Source: Winogradskyella schleiferi
GTDB taxonomy: Bacteria; Bacteroidota; Bacteroidia; Flavobacteriales; Flavobacteriaceae
Length of the DNA stretch: 64,000 nucleotides
Direction: 5' to 3'
Assembly (NCBI RefSeq): GCF_013394655.1
Contig: NZ_CP053351.1
Location: forward strand, 3,378,501-3,442,500
Part shown: in pieces, positions 35,621 through 44,223 of the stretch
How positions within the stretch are numbered: the stretch's first letter is position 1
Layout of the letters: every line of letters begins with the position of its first letter
Translations under genes and position numbers: made by a program
The notes under the pieces: model-generated
Told to the model about the DNA's origin: nothing
Databases searched by the model: none
Seen by the model: only the letters and a program-made list of their open reading frames with translations

Positions 35621-37303
35621 ATGGATATGAAAAATGTCTCAAACCTAAAATTTCTAATAGCAATAACGCTTTGCGCTTCAATTGTAAGTTGCAATCGTTC
35701 TTCTAATTCTGGCAACGTAGATAGTGCCACAGGCTGGAAAATCAACGATAAAAATGGTGGTTTTCAGTACAACACTCAATTTAAAGAACAGGAGACACCT
35801 CCTGGAACCGCTTTCATAGAAGGTGGAACTTTTACAATGGGTAAAGTAGGTGATGATCCAATGCATGATTGGAATAACACGCCCAACCAGCAACACATCC
35901 AGTCATTTTACATGGATGAAACTGAGGTGACTAATATTAACTACACATTTTACTTAGATTATCTAAAAAATGTATATCCACCAGATGATCCTAATTTCGC
36001 CTTAATATATAAAGGTGCACTTCCAGATACCTTGGTATGGAGAAATCGCCTAGGATACAATGAAATGATGACGGAAAACTATTTACGTCATCCAGGTTAT
36101 GCAAATTATCCTGTGGTAGGTGTGAGTTGGATACAAGCTGTTGAATATGCTAACTGGAGAACTGACCGTGTCGCTGAAATGGCTTTACAAGAAGCGGGTT
36201 ACATTAAAAGAGATTCACATCTTACAGATGTAAGTGCGGAAAGCACGTTTAGCACTGACACCTATATTAACGCACCTTCGCAAACTTATGGTGGAAACAC
36301 TGAAGTATTAGAAGGCGGAAAACGTAGACAACAGACAGATGCCGAAGGTAATCCAATAAACATTTATGCAAGTAGAGAAACTGGATTGATTCCTGTAAAA
36401 TACAGACTACCAACCGAAGCTGAATGGGAATATGCTGCTTTAGGAATGAGTGAATTACGTCAGTATAATGTATATAGAGGGCGTAAAAAATATCCTTGGG
36501 ATGGTCAATATACAAGATCTGGAAAGCGTGTAAATCGCGGAGATCAAATGGCTAACTTTAAGCAAGGTAAAGGGGATTACGGTGGAATTGCTGGTTGGTC
36601 TGACGACGGCGCTGATATAACAGCAGAGGTTAAAACTTATGCTCCTAATGATTACGGTTTGTATGATATGGCCGGAAATGTTTCTGAATGGGTTGCTGAT
36701 GTTTACAGACCTATAGTAGATGACGAGTTTAATGACTTTAACTACTATAGAGGAAATGTATATACTAAAAATGCCATTAATGAAGATGGAACGGTAAAAA
36801 TCGTAACCTCGGATGAAATTGTTTACGATACTTTGAGCAATGGTAAAATTATTGCTCGCGATTTACCTGGTGAAATTGCAAGAATACCTATCGACGAAGA
36901 TGAAACCTACTTGAGAACCAACTTTAGCCAAAGTGACAACAGAAACTTTAGAGATGGAGATAAGCGTTCTTCTCGTTACTACAGAGAAAACTTTGAAGAA
37001 ACCGAAGGTGAAAAGAAAAGTTCTACAGGAAAAATGTACAATTCTCCTAAGCATACTGTTGAGGTAGATTCTACTGAAGGCGAATTAATTAGAGAATATG
37101 ACCAATCTAATAGCAGAACCTCATTGATCAATGACGAAGTAAGAGTTTACAAAGGTGGTTCTTGGAGAGATAGAGCATACTGGATTGATCCAGCTCAACG
37201 TCGTTATTTCCCACAAGATATGGCTACTGATGATATCGGTTTTAGATGTGCAGTATCTAGAGTCGGCTCTAAGACCAATAATGGAGGAAAAAGACGTAAT
37301 TAA
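35621..37303 (+). CDS. gldJ: Gliding motility lipoprotein GldJ
   Basis: A 560-residue lipoprotein (lipobox Cys24, IVSCNRSSNSG) with a sulfatase-modifying-factor/FGE-like fold (GGTFTMGKVGDD, YMAGNVSEWVADVY-type motif, final VYKGGSWRDRAYWIDP). GldJ is an essential part of gliding motility and T9SS in flavobacteria, forming helical structures on the cell. The start may equally be the second Met at 35627. It is divergent from porU and followed by a strong terminator. Confidence 0.95.
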   Translation: MDMKNVSNLKFLIAITLCASIVSCNRSSNSGNVDSATGWKINDKNGGFQYNTQFKEQETPPGTAFIEGGTFTMGKVGDDPMHDWNNTPNQQHIQSFYMDETEVTNINYTFYLDYLKNVYPPDDPNFALIYKGALPDTLVWRNRLGYNEMMTENYLRHPGYANYPVVGVSWIQAVEYANWRTDRVAEMALQEAGYIKRDSHLTDVSAESTFSTDTYINAPSQTYGGNTEVLEGGKRRQQTDAEGNPINIYASRETGLIPVKYRLPTEAEWEYAALGMSELRQYNVYRGRKKYPWDGQYTRSGKRVNRGDQMANFKQGKGDYGGIAGWSDDGADITAEVKTYAPNDYGLYDMAGNVSEWVADVYRPIVDDEFNDFNYYRGNVYTKNAINEDGTVKIVTSDEIVYDTLSNGKIIARDLPGEIARIPIDEDETYLRTNFSQSDNRNFRDGDKRSSRYYRENFEETEGEKKSSTGKMYNSPKHTVEVDSTEGELIREYDQSNSRTSLINDEVRVYKGGSWRDRAYWIDPAQRRYFPQDMATDDIGFRCAVSRVGSKTNNGGKRRN

Positions 37304-37324
37304 TAATCGTTAAATAATATTTAG

Positions 37325-37357
37325 AAAAGTCCTGATAAATGTATCAGGACTTTTTTT
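37325..37357 (+). terminator. Rho-independent terminator after gldJ
   Basis: AAAAGTCCTGATA and TATCAGGACTTTT, 13-base perfect arms, with a T-run, 22 bp after the gldJ stop. Confidence 0.85.
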
Positions 37358-37369
37358 ATTTTTAAACCT

Positions 37370-38650
37370 ATGAAAATAGAGGATATATATCAAAAATTTA
37401 AAATTTGTTCGGCAGTTTCAACAGACACAAGAAAACTGCAACAAGATTGCATGTATTTTGCTCTTAAAGGTGATAATTTTGATGGTAATAAATTTGCACA
37501 AAAAGCTTTTGATGGCGGAGCAAAATATTGTGTTATTGATGCTATAGAAGCTGCCATTAACCCTAATTGTATTTTAGTTGATGATGTATTGACCACACTT
37601 CAACAACTGGCGACTTTTCATAGAAATGCTATTAACATCCCAATTATTTCTTTAACAGGCAGTAATGGAAAAACGACCACAAAAGAACTTATTAATACGG
37701 TTTTAGCTTCAACTTACAATGTAAAATCTACCGTTGGCAACTTAAATAATCATATAGGTGTGCCATTGACCTTATTGAGCTTTAGTGAAAAATTAGACTT
37801 CGGTATTGTTGAAATGGGTGCTAACCACCAGAAAGAAATTGAATTTTTAAGTGGTATTGCACAACCAGATTACGGTCTAATTACCAATTTTGGAAAAGCG
37901 CATTTGGAAGGTTTTGGAAGTATTGAAGGTGTGGTAAAAGGAAAATCGGAATTATATGACTATTTAAAAGCACATCAAAAAACAGCTTTTATCAATACTG
38001 ACGACGAAAAGCAAATGATCCAAATTGGAGATTACGCCAATGTCAATAAATTTGGAACGCATTTGGACAACGATTGTGTAGTAAAATTTGATAGTGCGAA
38101 TCCGTATGTGACCATAATTTATGATGGTATTAAAATTGAAAGTCAGCTTATCGGTGACTACAACTATGGAAATATTGCCGTAGCAGTGGCTATTGGAACG
38201 TATTTTGATGTTACTTCTCAAAATATAAAAAAAGCCATTGAAAGCTATCAACCAGCTAATAACCGGTCTGAAATTATAGAAAAAGGCAGTACCAAGATTA
38301 TTCTCGATGCTTACAATGCCAACCCAACAAGTATGTTGGCAGCACTCCAAAATCTTAAACAATTAAAAGCTGAAAACAAATATTTATTTCTTGGAGACAT
38401 GTTTGAATTAGGTGCCGACGCTGAAAAAGAACATCAGGAGATCGTAGATGTTATACAACGTGATTTTGAAACTCATATTTATATCATCGGAAAGAATTTT
38501 TACAAAACCAACAGCAAAGAATCCACTCATAAGTTTTCTAGTTTTGAGGATTTAAAACCTATTTTAAAGGAGGTTAACCTTAATAATGCTACGGTTCTAA
38601 TTAAAGGCTCGCGCGGCATGGCTTTGGAGCGTATTTTAGACTTTATTTAG
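37370..38650 (+). CDS. murF: UDP-N-acetylmuramoyl-tripeptide--D-Ala-D-Ala ligase
   Basis: A 426-residue Mur ligase. ATP loop SLTGSNGKTTTKELI, carbamylated-lysine region KGKSELYDYL, and C-terminal DAYNANPTSMLAALQ. It adds D-Ala-D-Ala to UDP-MurNAc-tripeptide, the last cytoplasmic step of peptidoglycan precursor synthesis. It is likely monocistronic here, with terminators before and after. Confidence 0.95.
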   Translation: MKIEDIYQKFKICSAVSTDTRKLQQDCMYFALKGDNFDGNKFAQKAFDGGAKYCVIDAIEAAINPNCILVDDVLTTLQQLATFHRNAINIPIISLTGSNGKTTTKELINTVLASTYNVKSTVGNLNNHIGVPLTLLSFSEKLDFGIVEMGANHQKEIEFLSGIAQPDYGLITNFGKAHLEGFGSIEGVVKGKSELYDYLKAHQKTAFINTDDEKQMIQIGDYANVNKFGTHLDNDCVVKFDSANPYVTIIYDGIKIESQLIGDYNYGNIAVAVAIGTYFDVTSQNIKKAIESYQPANNRSEIIEKGSTKIILDAYNANPTSMLAALQNLKQLKAENKYLFLGDMFELGADAEKEHQEIVDVIQRDFETHIYIIGKNFYKTNSKESTHKFSSFEDLKPILKEVNLNNATVLIKGSRGMALERILDFI

Positions 38651-38685
38651 AGCAATAAAATTGTTTTAAATATGTTATCAAACAT

Positions 38686-38720
38686 AAAAAATCCGTTTAT
38701 TATATAATAGACGGATTTTT
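38686..38720. terminator. Bidirectional terminator between murF and the VOC gene
   Basis: AAAAATCCGT and ACGGATTTTT enclose TATTATATAATA, itself a palindrome; A/T-tracts at both ends. It separates convergent genes. Confidence 0.75.
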
Positions 38721-38746
38721 AATAGCTCATTATCAGGTTGGATTCT

Positions 38747-39145
38747 TTATTGATTATAATTTACCATCCATCCAATGCCGTATTTATCTGTACAACGCCC
38801 AAAATAACCCCATTCTCTTTCTCTATAATTATGATGTATTTGGCCTCCTTTTGATAAGGATTCGAACAAATTTTTGCCTTCTGTATTATCAGTTACGGCA
38901 ATACTCATATGGATTTGATTTCCGTTATTGAGAGGTGTATCTGGCGAAACATCATATGCCATAAAGTGCATATTTTTTCCTTTCAGTTCGGCATGTTGTA
39001 ATTTATTTCTATAAGAGGAAGGAACATCTATTTTTTTATCTTCATAGGTTTGTCGATTTATTATTTCAGCATCAAACAATTCACTATAATAATCTAATGC
39101 TTCTTGACAGTTTCCTCTAAACGATAAATAGGCTTGTATTTTCAT
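38747..39145 (-). CDS. VOC-family (PhnB/glyoxalase-like) protein
   Basis: A 132-residue vicinal-oxygen-chelate fold protein (IQAYLSFRGNCQEALDYYSE, FMAYDVSPDTP, WGYFGRCTDKYGIGWMVN). This PhnB-like group has no proven role in most bacteria; some act in resistance or small-molecule modification. It stands alone, convergent with murF. Confidence 0.85.
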   Translation of the reverse strand: MKIQAYLSFRGNCQEALDYYSELFDAEIINRQTYEDKKIDVPSSYRNKLQHAELKGKNMHFMAYDVSPDTPLNNGNQIHMSIAVTDNTEGKNLFESLSKGGQIHHNYREREWGYFGRCTDKYGIGWMVNYNQ

Positions 39146-39381
39146 AATTTTAAATTTTTAATTCAATTATTTCTGAACTTCAATTTAAAATAATCAACCA
39201 TTACACCTTAGCTGTTTTAAAACTTTTTATTGCTCATTTCCTTTTTGAAAAAAGGTTTTAAGAAATTAGACTGTAAAGCCAATCGTTTAGATTCTGTAAA
39301 AGTGTAAAAGTGAGACTCATATCTAAGTGTATTGTTAATTAGGGCTTAAACGCAAGTTTTTTTATAGCGTGTTTTGTAAAC

Positions 39382-39413
39382 AAAAAAATCTACGCATATG
39401 CATAGATTTTTTT
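39382..39413 (-). terminator. Terminator of the tRNA-Val locus
   Basis: AAAAAAATCTA and TAGATTTTTTT arms around GCATATGC (one mismatch), directly after the 3' end of tRNA-Val(GAC) on the minus strand. Confidence 0.8.
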
Positions 39414-39420
39414 CTTGTTG

Positions 39421-39495
39421 TGGGTCATGCCAGATTCGAACTGGCGACTTCTACCCTGTCAAGGTAACACTCTGAACCAACTGAGTTAATGACCC
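39421..39495 (-). tRNA. tRNA-Val (anticodon GAC)
   Basis: Full cloverleaf: seven-base acceptor pairing GGGTCAT / ATGACCC, D-arm with AGTTGGTT, anticodon stem TTACC/GGTAG with loop TTGACAG giving GAC, T-arm GCCAG-TTCGAAT-CTGGC, discriminator A. CCA is not encoded. Confidence 0.95.
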
Positions 39496-39524
39496 TTTAT
39501 TTTAACATTGTCTTCAAATTAGAT

Positions 39525-39776
39525 TTATTGCACACCATTAATGAGCTTTTGAATCATATTACGACTTTTCCATTTTTTAATTTGCAACTCACTTTTTACA
39601 GCTTCTGATCGAGTATTGTAAGTCTCATAATATTTTATTTCCCAATCCTTGGCTTTGGCAGTATACCCCTTCTTACTCGATAAATGTCGTTCCAATCTAC
39701 CATCTACTTCAATGGTTGACCCAACATAATATCTGTTTAGTTGCTCTGAAAATAAAATATATGTGTAAAATTTCAT
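39525..39776 (-). CDS. GIY-YIG nuclease-domain protein, inserted between two tRNA-Val genes
   Basis: An 83-residue single-domain GIY-YIG protein: YTYIL strand, then YYVGST (the GIY-YIG pair), Arg in DGRLERHLSSKKGYTAKA, and LQIKKWKSRNMI. This UvrC/Slx1-like family occurs widely next to tRNA genes in Bacteroidota; its cellular role is not settled. The start at 39776 is chosen since the longer frame reads back through the tRNA and its hairpin. It sits on the same strand as, and between, tRNA-Val(TAC) and tRNA-Val(GAC). Confidence 0.88.
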   Translation of the reverse strand: MKFYTYILFSEQLNRYYVGSTIEVDGRLERHLSSKKGYTAKAKDWEIKYYETYNTRSEAVKSELQIKKWKSRNMIQKLINGVQ

Positions 39777-39787
39777 ATCAAAACATG

Positions 39788-39814
39788 AAAGGCTTCCTTT
39801 TGAAGGAAGCCTTT
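39788..39814 (-). terminator. Hairpin between tRNA-Val(TAC) and the GIY-YIG gene
   Basis: Twelve-base perfect arms (AAAGGCTTCCTT / AAGGAAGCCTTT) and a 3-base loop, immediately after the tRNA 3' end. The T-run is short, so it may also act as a 3'-end processing signal of the tRNA transcript. Confidence 0.65.
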
Positions 39815-39815
39815 G

Positions 39816-39890
39816 TGGGCGCAGAGAGATTCGAACTCCCGACCCCTTGGGTGTAAACCAAGTGCTCTGAACCAACTGAGCTATGCGCCC
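39816..39890 (-). tRNA. tRNA-Val (anticodon TAC)
   Basis: Acceptor GGGCGCA / TGCGCCC, D-arm AGCTCAGTTGGTTCAGAGC, anticodon stem CTTGG/CCAAG with loop TTTACAC giving TAC, T-arm GGGAG-TTCGAAT-CTCTC type; CCA not encoded. Followed by a hairpin and the GIY-YIG gene. Confidence 0.95.
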
Positions 39891-39906
39891 GATTTTTTTT
39901 ATAAAA

Positions 39907-39973
39907 CAGGTTTCGGTAAACCTGACCCTCCCGATGAAATCGGGATGCTCTGATCCAACTGAGCTACGCGCCC
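39907..39973 (-). pseudogene. Degenerate tRNA (5' half tRNA-like, 3' half lost)
   Basis: The first 27 bases on the minus strand match the 5' part of the neighbouring tRNA-Val(TAC) with two changes (acceptor 5' strand and D-arm). An anticodon-like arm TCCCG-ATTTCAT-CGGGA (loop would read TTC) and a GGGTC variable region follow, but the T-arm lacks the TTCGA loop (AGGTTT-ACCG-AAACCT) and no acceptor 3' strand pairs with GGGCGCG. It is the first element behind the locus promoter. Confidence 0.65.
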
Positions 39974-39987
39974 TCTAAATTGGATTG

Positions 39988-40016
39988 CAAATATAGACTA
40001 GTTTTTAATATCTCAA
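39988..40016 (-). promoter_or_regulatory. Promoter of the tRNA-Val locus
   Basis: On the minus strand, TTG (40014-40016), an 18-base spacer and TATATTTG (39988-39995), an exact -7 box. Transcription would start about 7-8 bases before the degenerate tRNA. Confidence 0.6.
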
Positions 40017-40144
40017 AAGGTTTTTTACAAAAAAAATAAAATTTTTATTCATGAATTTATCGTTTCAAAAATTAGACTACAAAAGGCATTATATTACAAT
40101 CAAATTTCTACAATTTTGATATATTAGTATCAAACAGAATCCTA

Positions 40145-41635
40145 TTGAAATATTACTCCTATATAGACAACCTTAATCTAACTATTGAAGAACTTATAAA
40201 TTTATCTCCATATAAACTTAAAGAAATTATACATGAAGTAGACGCACTTGATTTAGAAAATAAAACCACAATACTAAGTGGTTTGCAAGATGCCGTTTCA
40301 CGATCATATCATATAACAATAGAAGAAAATCCTTGGCTAAAGGACTTGTTTTTTAAGAAATTTCATCAATTAAAAAAATATAAAATTGAACTGTCTATTG
40401 AACATATTAACTATTTAAGTGGTTTTAAGCTTTTCATAGAACCCTATATAAAACATATACTTCCTGAACTAATTCACCATTTAATTGACAAAAATGAATT
40501 GAAGCTGCTATTTTATATTCTAGGTCAATCTGCTTTATTTTCTTATGCCTGTGAAAAGGATATTAAAAGTTTACTCACGAATAAAGTCAATTATGCCATA
40601 ATCGATTTAGGCAAGAATCATATCGAAAATCCAGAACGAAACATTAATTACATAAAAAGCTATCATTTTTATGAAATTCTTAATTTATACGAACCTTACT
40701 TCAAAGGCGAACTTATAAAGCTTTACGACACCATTACCGAAGTATTTGAACAATTTGAAATAAATTCTAAAGATCCATTATTTAGGTTTGTCTCTCAAGC
40801 TCAAGTGGCTTTTCAAAAAAGCCAGATTGATGATGTTGCTACTAAACTATTCATTGACAATACTGCTGAAAATGCAAAAGAATATGCGTACAATTATTCT
40901 TCGGAAACAGAAATAGACACAGGCAAACATTCATTTCAAAGCAGTAGTTTGATACTTATTTTTGGAATTACCACTATTGCAGTTATTCTATCTATATTAA
41001 CTTTTAATAAAATACAGCACTCAAATCAAGAATCCGAATTATCTCAAATAGAAAACTCGAGTACAAAAAAAGCAAGAACCACCTATGACAATCGCATCAG
41101 ATTTTATTATTCCTTAAAACGAATAACCCATAGAACCCAAGAAATTGCCTCTATACCTGACAAAGCAGAAATTATACCTTTCTCTAACCCATATCCTAAA
41201 ACCTTTAACATACTAAATAACGATACAATTATATCAAAAGGTTTAGATGTAAAAATTAAAAACAAAACAGGTTCTGATCTGATTGTATTTAAGTTGATTA
41301 ATGGCAAAGATGAATCTATTTATATTCCGAAAGACAGAACTATTTTTGTATCGCTTAATCCATTAGATTCCATACTTTTCTATAGTGGCAATAGTTTTAC
41401 AACATCTAAATTTTCACAATTTAGAGCACATACGCGTATTTCAGATATTTATAGGCTGCGCAAAATTGGTAGAGAAACGATTTCTGAAATAAGCGTAATG
41501 CCTACTGACACTATCACCAGTAGAAATGACAACACTATCCCAATGAAAAATATTGAAACCACTGATGACATTGAACTCACCAAATTGAGCCTTGACAATC
41601 TATACAGAGCTTATTACAGAAAATATGCTAATTAA
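40145..41635 (+). CDS. Unrecognised single-pass membrane protein, TTG start
   Basis: A 496-residue protein matching no family I recognise. Residues 1-265 are helical and rich in Asn, Lys, Glu and aromatic residues (KYYSYIDNLNLTIEELINLS, ILGQSALFSYACEKDI); one membrane helix at about 269-288 (LILIFGITTIAVILSILTF); then a polar outer domain of about 200 residues with beta-like stretches (GLDVKIKNKTGSDLIVFKL). There is no ATG before residue 450, so TTG at 40145 is the best start in a frame open since 40076. Its end overlaps the folC end by 4 bp. Very low GC and lack of homologues suggest a lineage-specific or acquired gene. Confidence 0.75.
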   Translation: MKYYSYIDNLNLTIEELINLSPYKLKEIIHEVDALDLENKTTILSGLQDAVSRSYHITIEENPWLKDLFFKKFHQLKKYKIELSIEHINYLSGFKLFIEPYIKHILPELIHHLIDKNELKLLFYILGQSALFSYACEKDIKSLLTNKVNYAIIDLGKNHIENPERNINYIKSYHFYEILNLYEPYFKGELIKLYDTITEVFEQFEINSKDPLFRFVSQAQVAFQKSQIDDVATKLFIDNTAENAKEYAYNYSSETEIDTGKHSFQSSSLILIFGITTIAVILSILTFNKIQHSNQESELSQIENSSTKKARTTYDNRIRFYYSLKRITHRTQEIASIPDKAEIIPFSNPYPKTFNILNNDTIISKGLDVKIKNKTGSDLIVFKLINGKDESIYIPKDRTIFVSLNPLDSILFYSGNSFTTSKFSQFRAHTRISDIYRLRKIGRETISEISVMPTDTITSRNDNTIPMKNIETTDDIELTKLSLDNLYRAYYRKYAN

Positions 41636-42849
41636 ATGACTTCTGCCACGACAAAAGTACTGCCTCCAACATAGATTAAATCGTTAAGCTTTGCATTGGA
41701 TTTTGCTTGGGATAAAGCTTCAGAAACACTATAGAAAGATGCTCCTGATAATTGATGATTTTCGAATGCAAGCCTTAATGTTTCCGCCTCCAATCCACGT
41801 TGTACATTTGGTTTACAGAAATAATAAATAGCCTCTTTAGGAAGCATGGGAATTATTGAACCTAAATCCTTATCATTTACAACTCCAAAAACGATATGAA
41901 GCTGATTATAGGTTTCATTTTTAATTTGATTCAACACATAACTTAAGCCCTCCTTGTTATGCGCTGTATCGCAGATAATCTTAGGTTCGTTACTCAGAAT
42001 CTGCCATCGTCCTTGTAAACCTGTATTTTTCACCACATTTAAAAGTCCAGTTTTTAAGGCTTTATTTGAAATTTTAAAGCCTTTAGTCCTTAAGATATTT
42101 ACGGATTGCAAAACAGTTTTAATATTATGTATTTGATAAGCTCCTTTTAGGTCACTTTCCAATATGTCCTTTATCATTTCATCTGCAAAATAAATATCAG
42201 ATTGTGTTTCTTGTGCTTTGTTTCGAAAGACCTTTTCAGTTTCAGGTTGTGTTTCCCCAATGACAACCGGAATATTCTTTTTAATGATTCCTGCTTTTTC
42301 TCCAGCAATCTTCTGAAGCGTATCGCCTAACATTTGAACGTGGTCGAAACCAATATTTGTAATAATTGATAACTCTGGTGTAATGATATTCGTAGAATCC
42401 AATCGTCCTCCCAAACCGACTTCAATCACAGCAACATCCACCTTTTGTTTTGCAAAATAATCGAATGCCATACCAACGGTCATTTCAAAAAACGACAATT
42501 GATTGGTTTCTAAAAACGTTTTATTTTGTTTGATGAAACCAATAACAGCTTGCTTAGTTATGACGTTTCCATTAATGCGAATGCGTTCCCTGAAATCTTT
42601 TAAGTGTGGTGAGGTATATAGCCCAATTTTATAACCTGCTTCTTGCAATACAGAAGCCAACATGTGGCTTGTAGAGCCTTTTCCATTGGTGCCAGCAACA
42701 TGAATGGATTTGAATTTACCTTCAGGATGATTGAGGTGTTTCGCTAAATTTACGGTATTGGTTAAGTCCTTTTTAAAAGCGGAGTTGCCTTTATTCTGAT
42801 ACATTGGAAGCTGTTGAAACATCCAATTAACGGTATCTAAATAATTCAT
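41632..42849 (-). CDS. folC: Folylpolyglutamate synthase / dihydrofolate synthase
   Basis: A 405-residue Mur-ligase-like enzyme: ATP loop VAGTNGKGSTSHMLASVL, SPHLKDFRERIRING, and DTAHNKEGLSYVL. It adds glutamate to folates and, in bacteria, makes dihydrofolate from dihydropteroate. It is the last gene of the group exbB-exbD-tonB-folC, 3 bp after the tonB-like stop. Confidence 0.95.
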   Translation of the reverse strand: MNYLDTVNWMFQQLPMYQNKGNSAFKKDLTNTVNLAKHLNHPEGKFKSIHVAGTNGKGSTSHMLASVLQEAGYKIGLYTSPHLKDFRERIRINGNVITKQAVIGFIKQNKTFLETNQLSFFEMTVGMAFDYFAKQKVDVAVIEVGLGGRLDSTNIITPELSIITNIGFDHVQMLGDTLQKIAGEKAGIIKKNIPVVIGETQPETEKVFRNKAQETQSDIYFADEMIKDILESDLKGAYQIHNIKTVLQSVNILRTKGFKISNKALKTGLLNVVKNTGLQGRWQILSNEPKIICDTAHNKEGLSYVLNQIKNETYNQLHIVFGVVNDKDLGSIIPMLPKEAIYYFCKPNVQRGLEAETLRLAFENHQLSGASFYSVSEALSQAKSNAKLNDLIYVGGSTFVVAEVI

Positions 42850-42852
42850 GGG

Positions 42853-43749
42853 TTATTGACCTACATCAAAATTAATACTCACAAAACCAACTTGGGTTGT
42901 TGGTGCATCAGGATCTGAAGGCCATTTATGGGACATGGCAATTTTTTTTGCTGGTTCTAATAAACATGGATGTTTATTGGTAGTACCTTTAATACCAGGT
43001 TCTGCACTTATAACTTTTCCTTGTCGGTTGACTTTAATCTGAACGACAACTAAACCATATTCATTACAATCCTGCTGAAATATTTGGCGTGATGGTTTAC
43101 CACGACCACCTAAACCATAGCCAACACCACCTTTTCCCGGTCCAGAACCACCAAAATAACTTGGCGCATAGGGGTCGCCATCTAACTGGCCTTTATTGCC
43201 GCCTTGACTATCTGGTCCTTCGCCTCCATCTGTATTGCCTTCGGCATTTTTAACGCCTCCAATTAGATTGTCCAGTTTTTTCCTTTTCTCTGCTTCTTCT
43301 TGACGTTTCTTCTCTTCTGCTTCGCGTTTTTCGCGCTCTACTTTTTCTGCTGCAGCTTTAGCTTCGGCCTTGGCTTTGGCTTCTGCAGCTTTGGCTTTCG
43401 CCTCCGCTTCTTTTTGCTTTTTTATGGCGATGTCTTCAGCATTATCTTGTGTCATTACCTCTTCTGCTTTGGTAGCAGCTTCTGTTGGCGTGACTTGCGA
43501 CTCTTCTGGTTGCACTTCTTCGACAGCACTTTCTTCAACAATTTTATCTTCAACGGCTTTTCGTGGTTCACTTAAGGGTTTGTTTCCACTACCAAAATCC
43601 GTAGTTCCAAAGTTTACGGCTACACCGTATTCTTCAGGTGGATCCATATAATTAGGACCAACTACAAATAACAATAACAGCAGGATCACAGTAATAAGTA
43701 CTGTGATTCTTGCAGAGTTACGTTCGTGTTTGGTTTCTAAGTATTTCAC
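42853..43749 (-). CDS. TonB-like energy transducer
   Basis: A 298-residue protein: one N-terminal membrane helix (ITVLITVILLLLLFVVGP), a Lys/Glu/Ala-rich coiled linker at about 100-165 (KAKAAEAKAKAEAKAAAEK) and a glycine-rich stretch before a TonB C-terminal domain (FQQDCNEYGLVVVQIKVNRQG, GYVSINFD). It links the ExbB/ExbD motor to outer-membrane receptors, or to a TolA-like task. ExbD and ExbB genes lie just upstream on the same strand. Confidence 0.85.
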   Translation of the reverse strand: MKYLETKHERNSARITVLITVILLLLLFVVGPNYMDPPEEYGVAVNFGTTDFGSGNKPLSEPRKAVEDKIVEESAVEEVQPEESQVTPTEAATKAEEVMTQDNAEDIAIKKQKEAEAKAKAAEAKAKAEAKAAAEKVEREKREAEEKKRQEEAEKRKKLDNLIGGVKNAEGNTDGGEGPDSQGGNKGQLDGDPYAPSYFGGSGPGKGGVGYGLGGRGKPSRQIFQQDCNEYGLVVVQIKVNRQGKVISAEPGIKGTTNKHPCLLEPAKKIAMSHKWPSDPDAPTTQVGFVSINFDVGQ

Positions 43750-43768
43750 TTTAATTTTTATTGATTTA

Positions 43769-43799
43769 GACCTGCTAGGTTTGAAAAACCTGATAGGTC
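43769..43799. repeat. Palindrome GACCT-GC-TAGGTTT-GAA-AAACCT-GA-TAGGTC
   Basis: An imperfect inverted repeat in the 77-bp gap between the exbD and tonB-like genes. Its AGGTTT/AAACCT core and CCTG/AGG flanks resemble the inner element at 18051-18077, so the two may be copies of one dispersed repeat. Confidence 0.5.
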
Positions 43800-43826
43800 A
43801 TAGTACTTATTCAAAAATGATACCGC

Positions 43827-44219
43827 TTAATTCGGTTGAACAGCCAAAATCACTTTAAATTTATTTCGATTGGCAATATCCATGACCTTCACTACATTTT
43901 CTACAGGTACCGATTTTTCGGCTCGTAATACTATAGTTGGCGATTCTTGATTCGATAATATAGATAATAACTGTGTTTCTAAAACACTTTCACCAACTCG
44001 TTTCTGATCGATATAATAGGTCAAATCTTTTTTGATACTTACAGCTGTTGACTTTTTATTCTCGGTCTTACCACTTGCTTTTGGCAATATAATATCAATA
44101 GCATTTGTACTTACCAATGTTGACGCTATCATAAAAAAGATGAGTAACAAGAATACAATATCCGTCATTGACGCGAAGTTGAATTCTGGTGTTACTTTAT
44201 TTCGTCCTCTAATATTCAT
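43827..44219 (-). CDS. exbD: ExbD/TolR-family biopolymer transport protein
   Basis: A 130-residue protein with one N-terminal helix, and the family start NFASMTDIVFLLLIFFMIAS including the proton-path Asp in MTDIVFLL. Periplasmic C-terminal domain (SIKKDLTYYIDQKRV). Works with ExbB and TonB. The start is 4 bp after the exbB stop. Confidence 0.93.
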   Translation of the reverse strand: MNIRGRNKVTPEFNFASMTDIVFLLLIFFMIASTLVSTNAIDIILPKASGKTENKKSTAVSIKKDLTYYIDQKRVGESVLETQLLSILSNQESPTIVLRAEKSVPVENVVKVMDIANRNKFKVILAVQPN

Positions 44220-44223
44220 AAAA

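Noticed and set aside
37964..38362. 132-codon minus-strand frame inside murF
   Set aside because: Antisense shadow of a clear Mur ligase gene.
39777..39875. N-terminal extension of the GIY-YIG frame
   Set aside because: It is a translation of the tRNA-Val(TAC) 3' part and the hairpin; the family starts at the Met at 39776.
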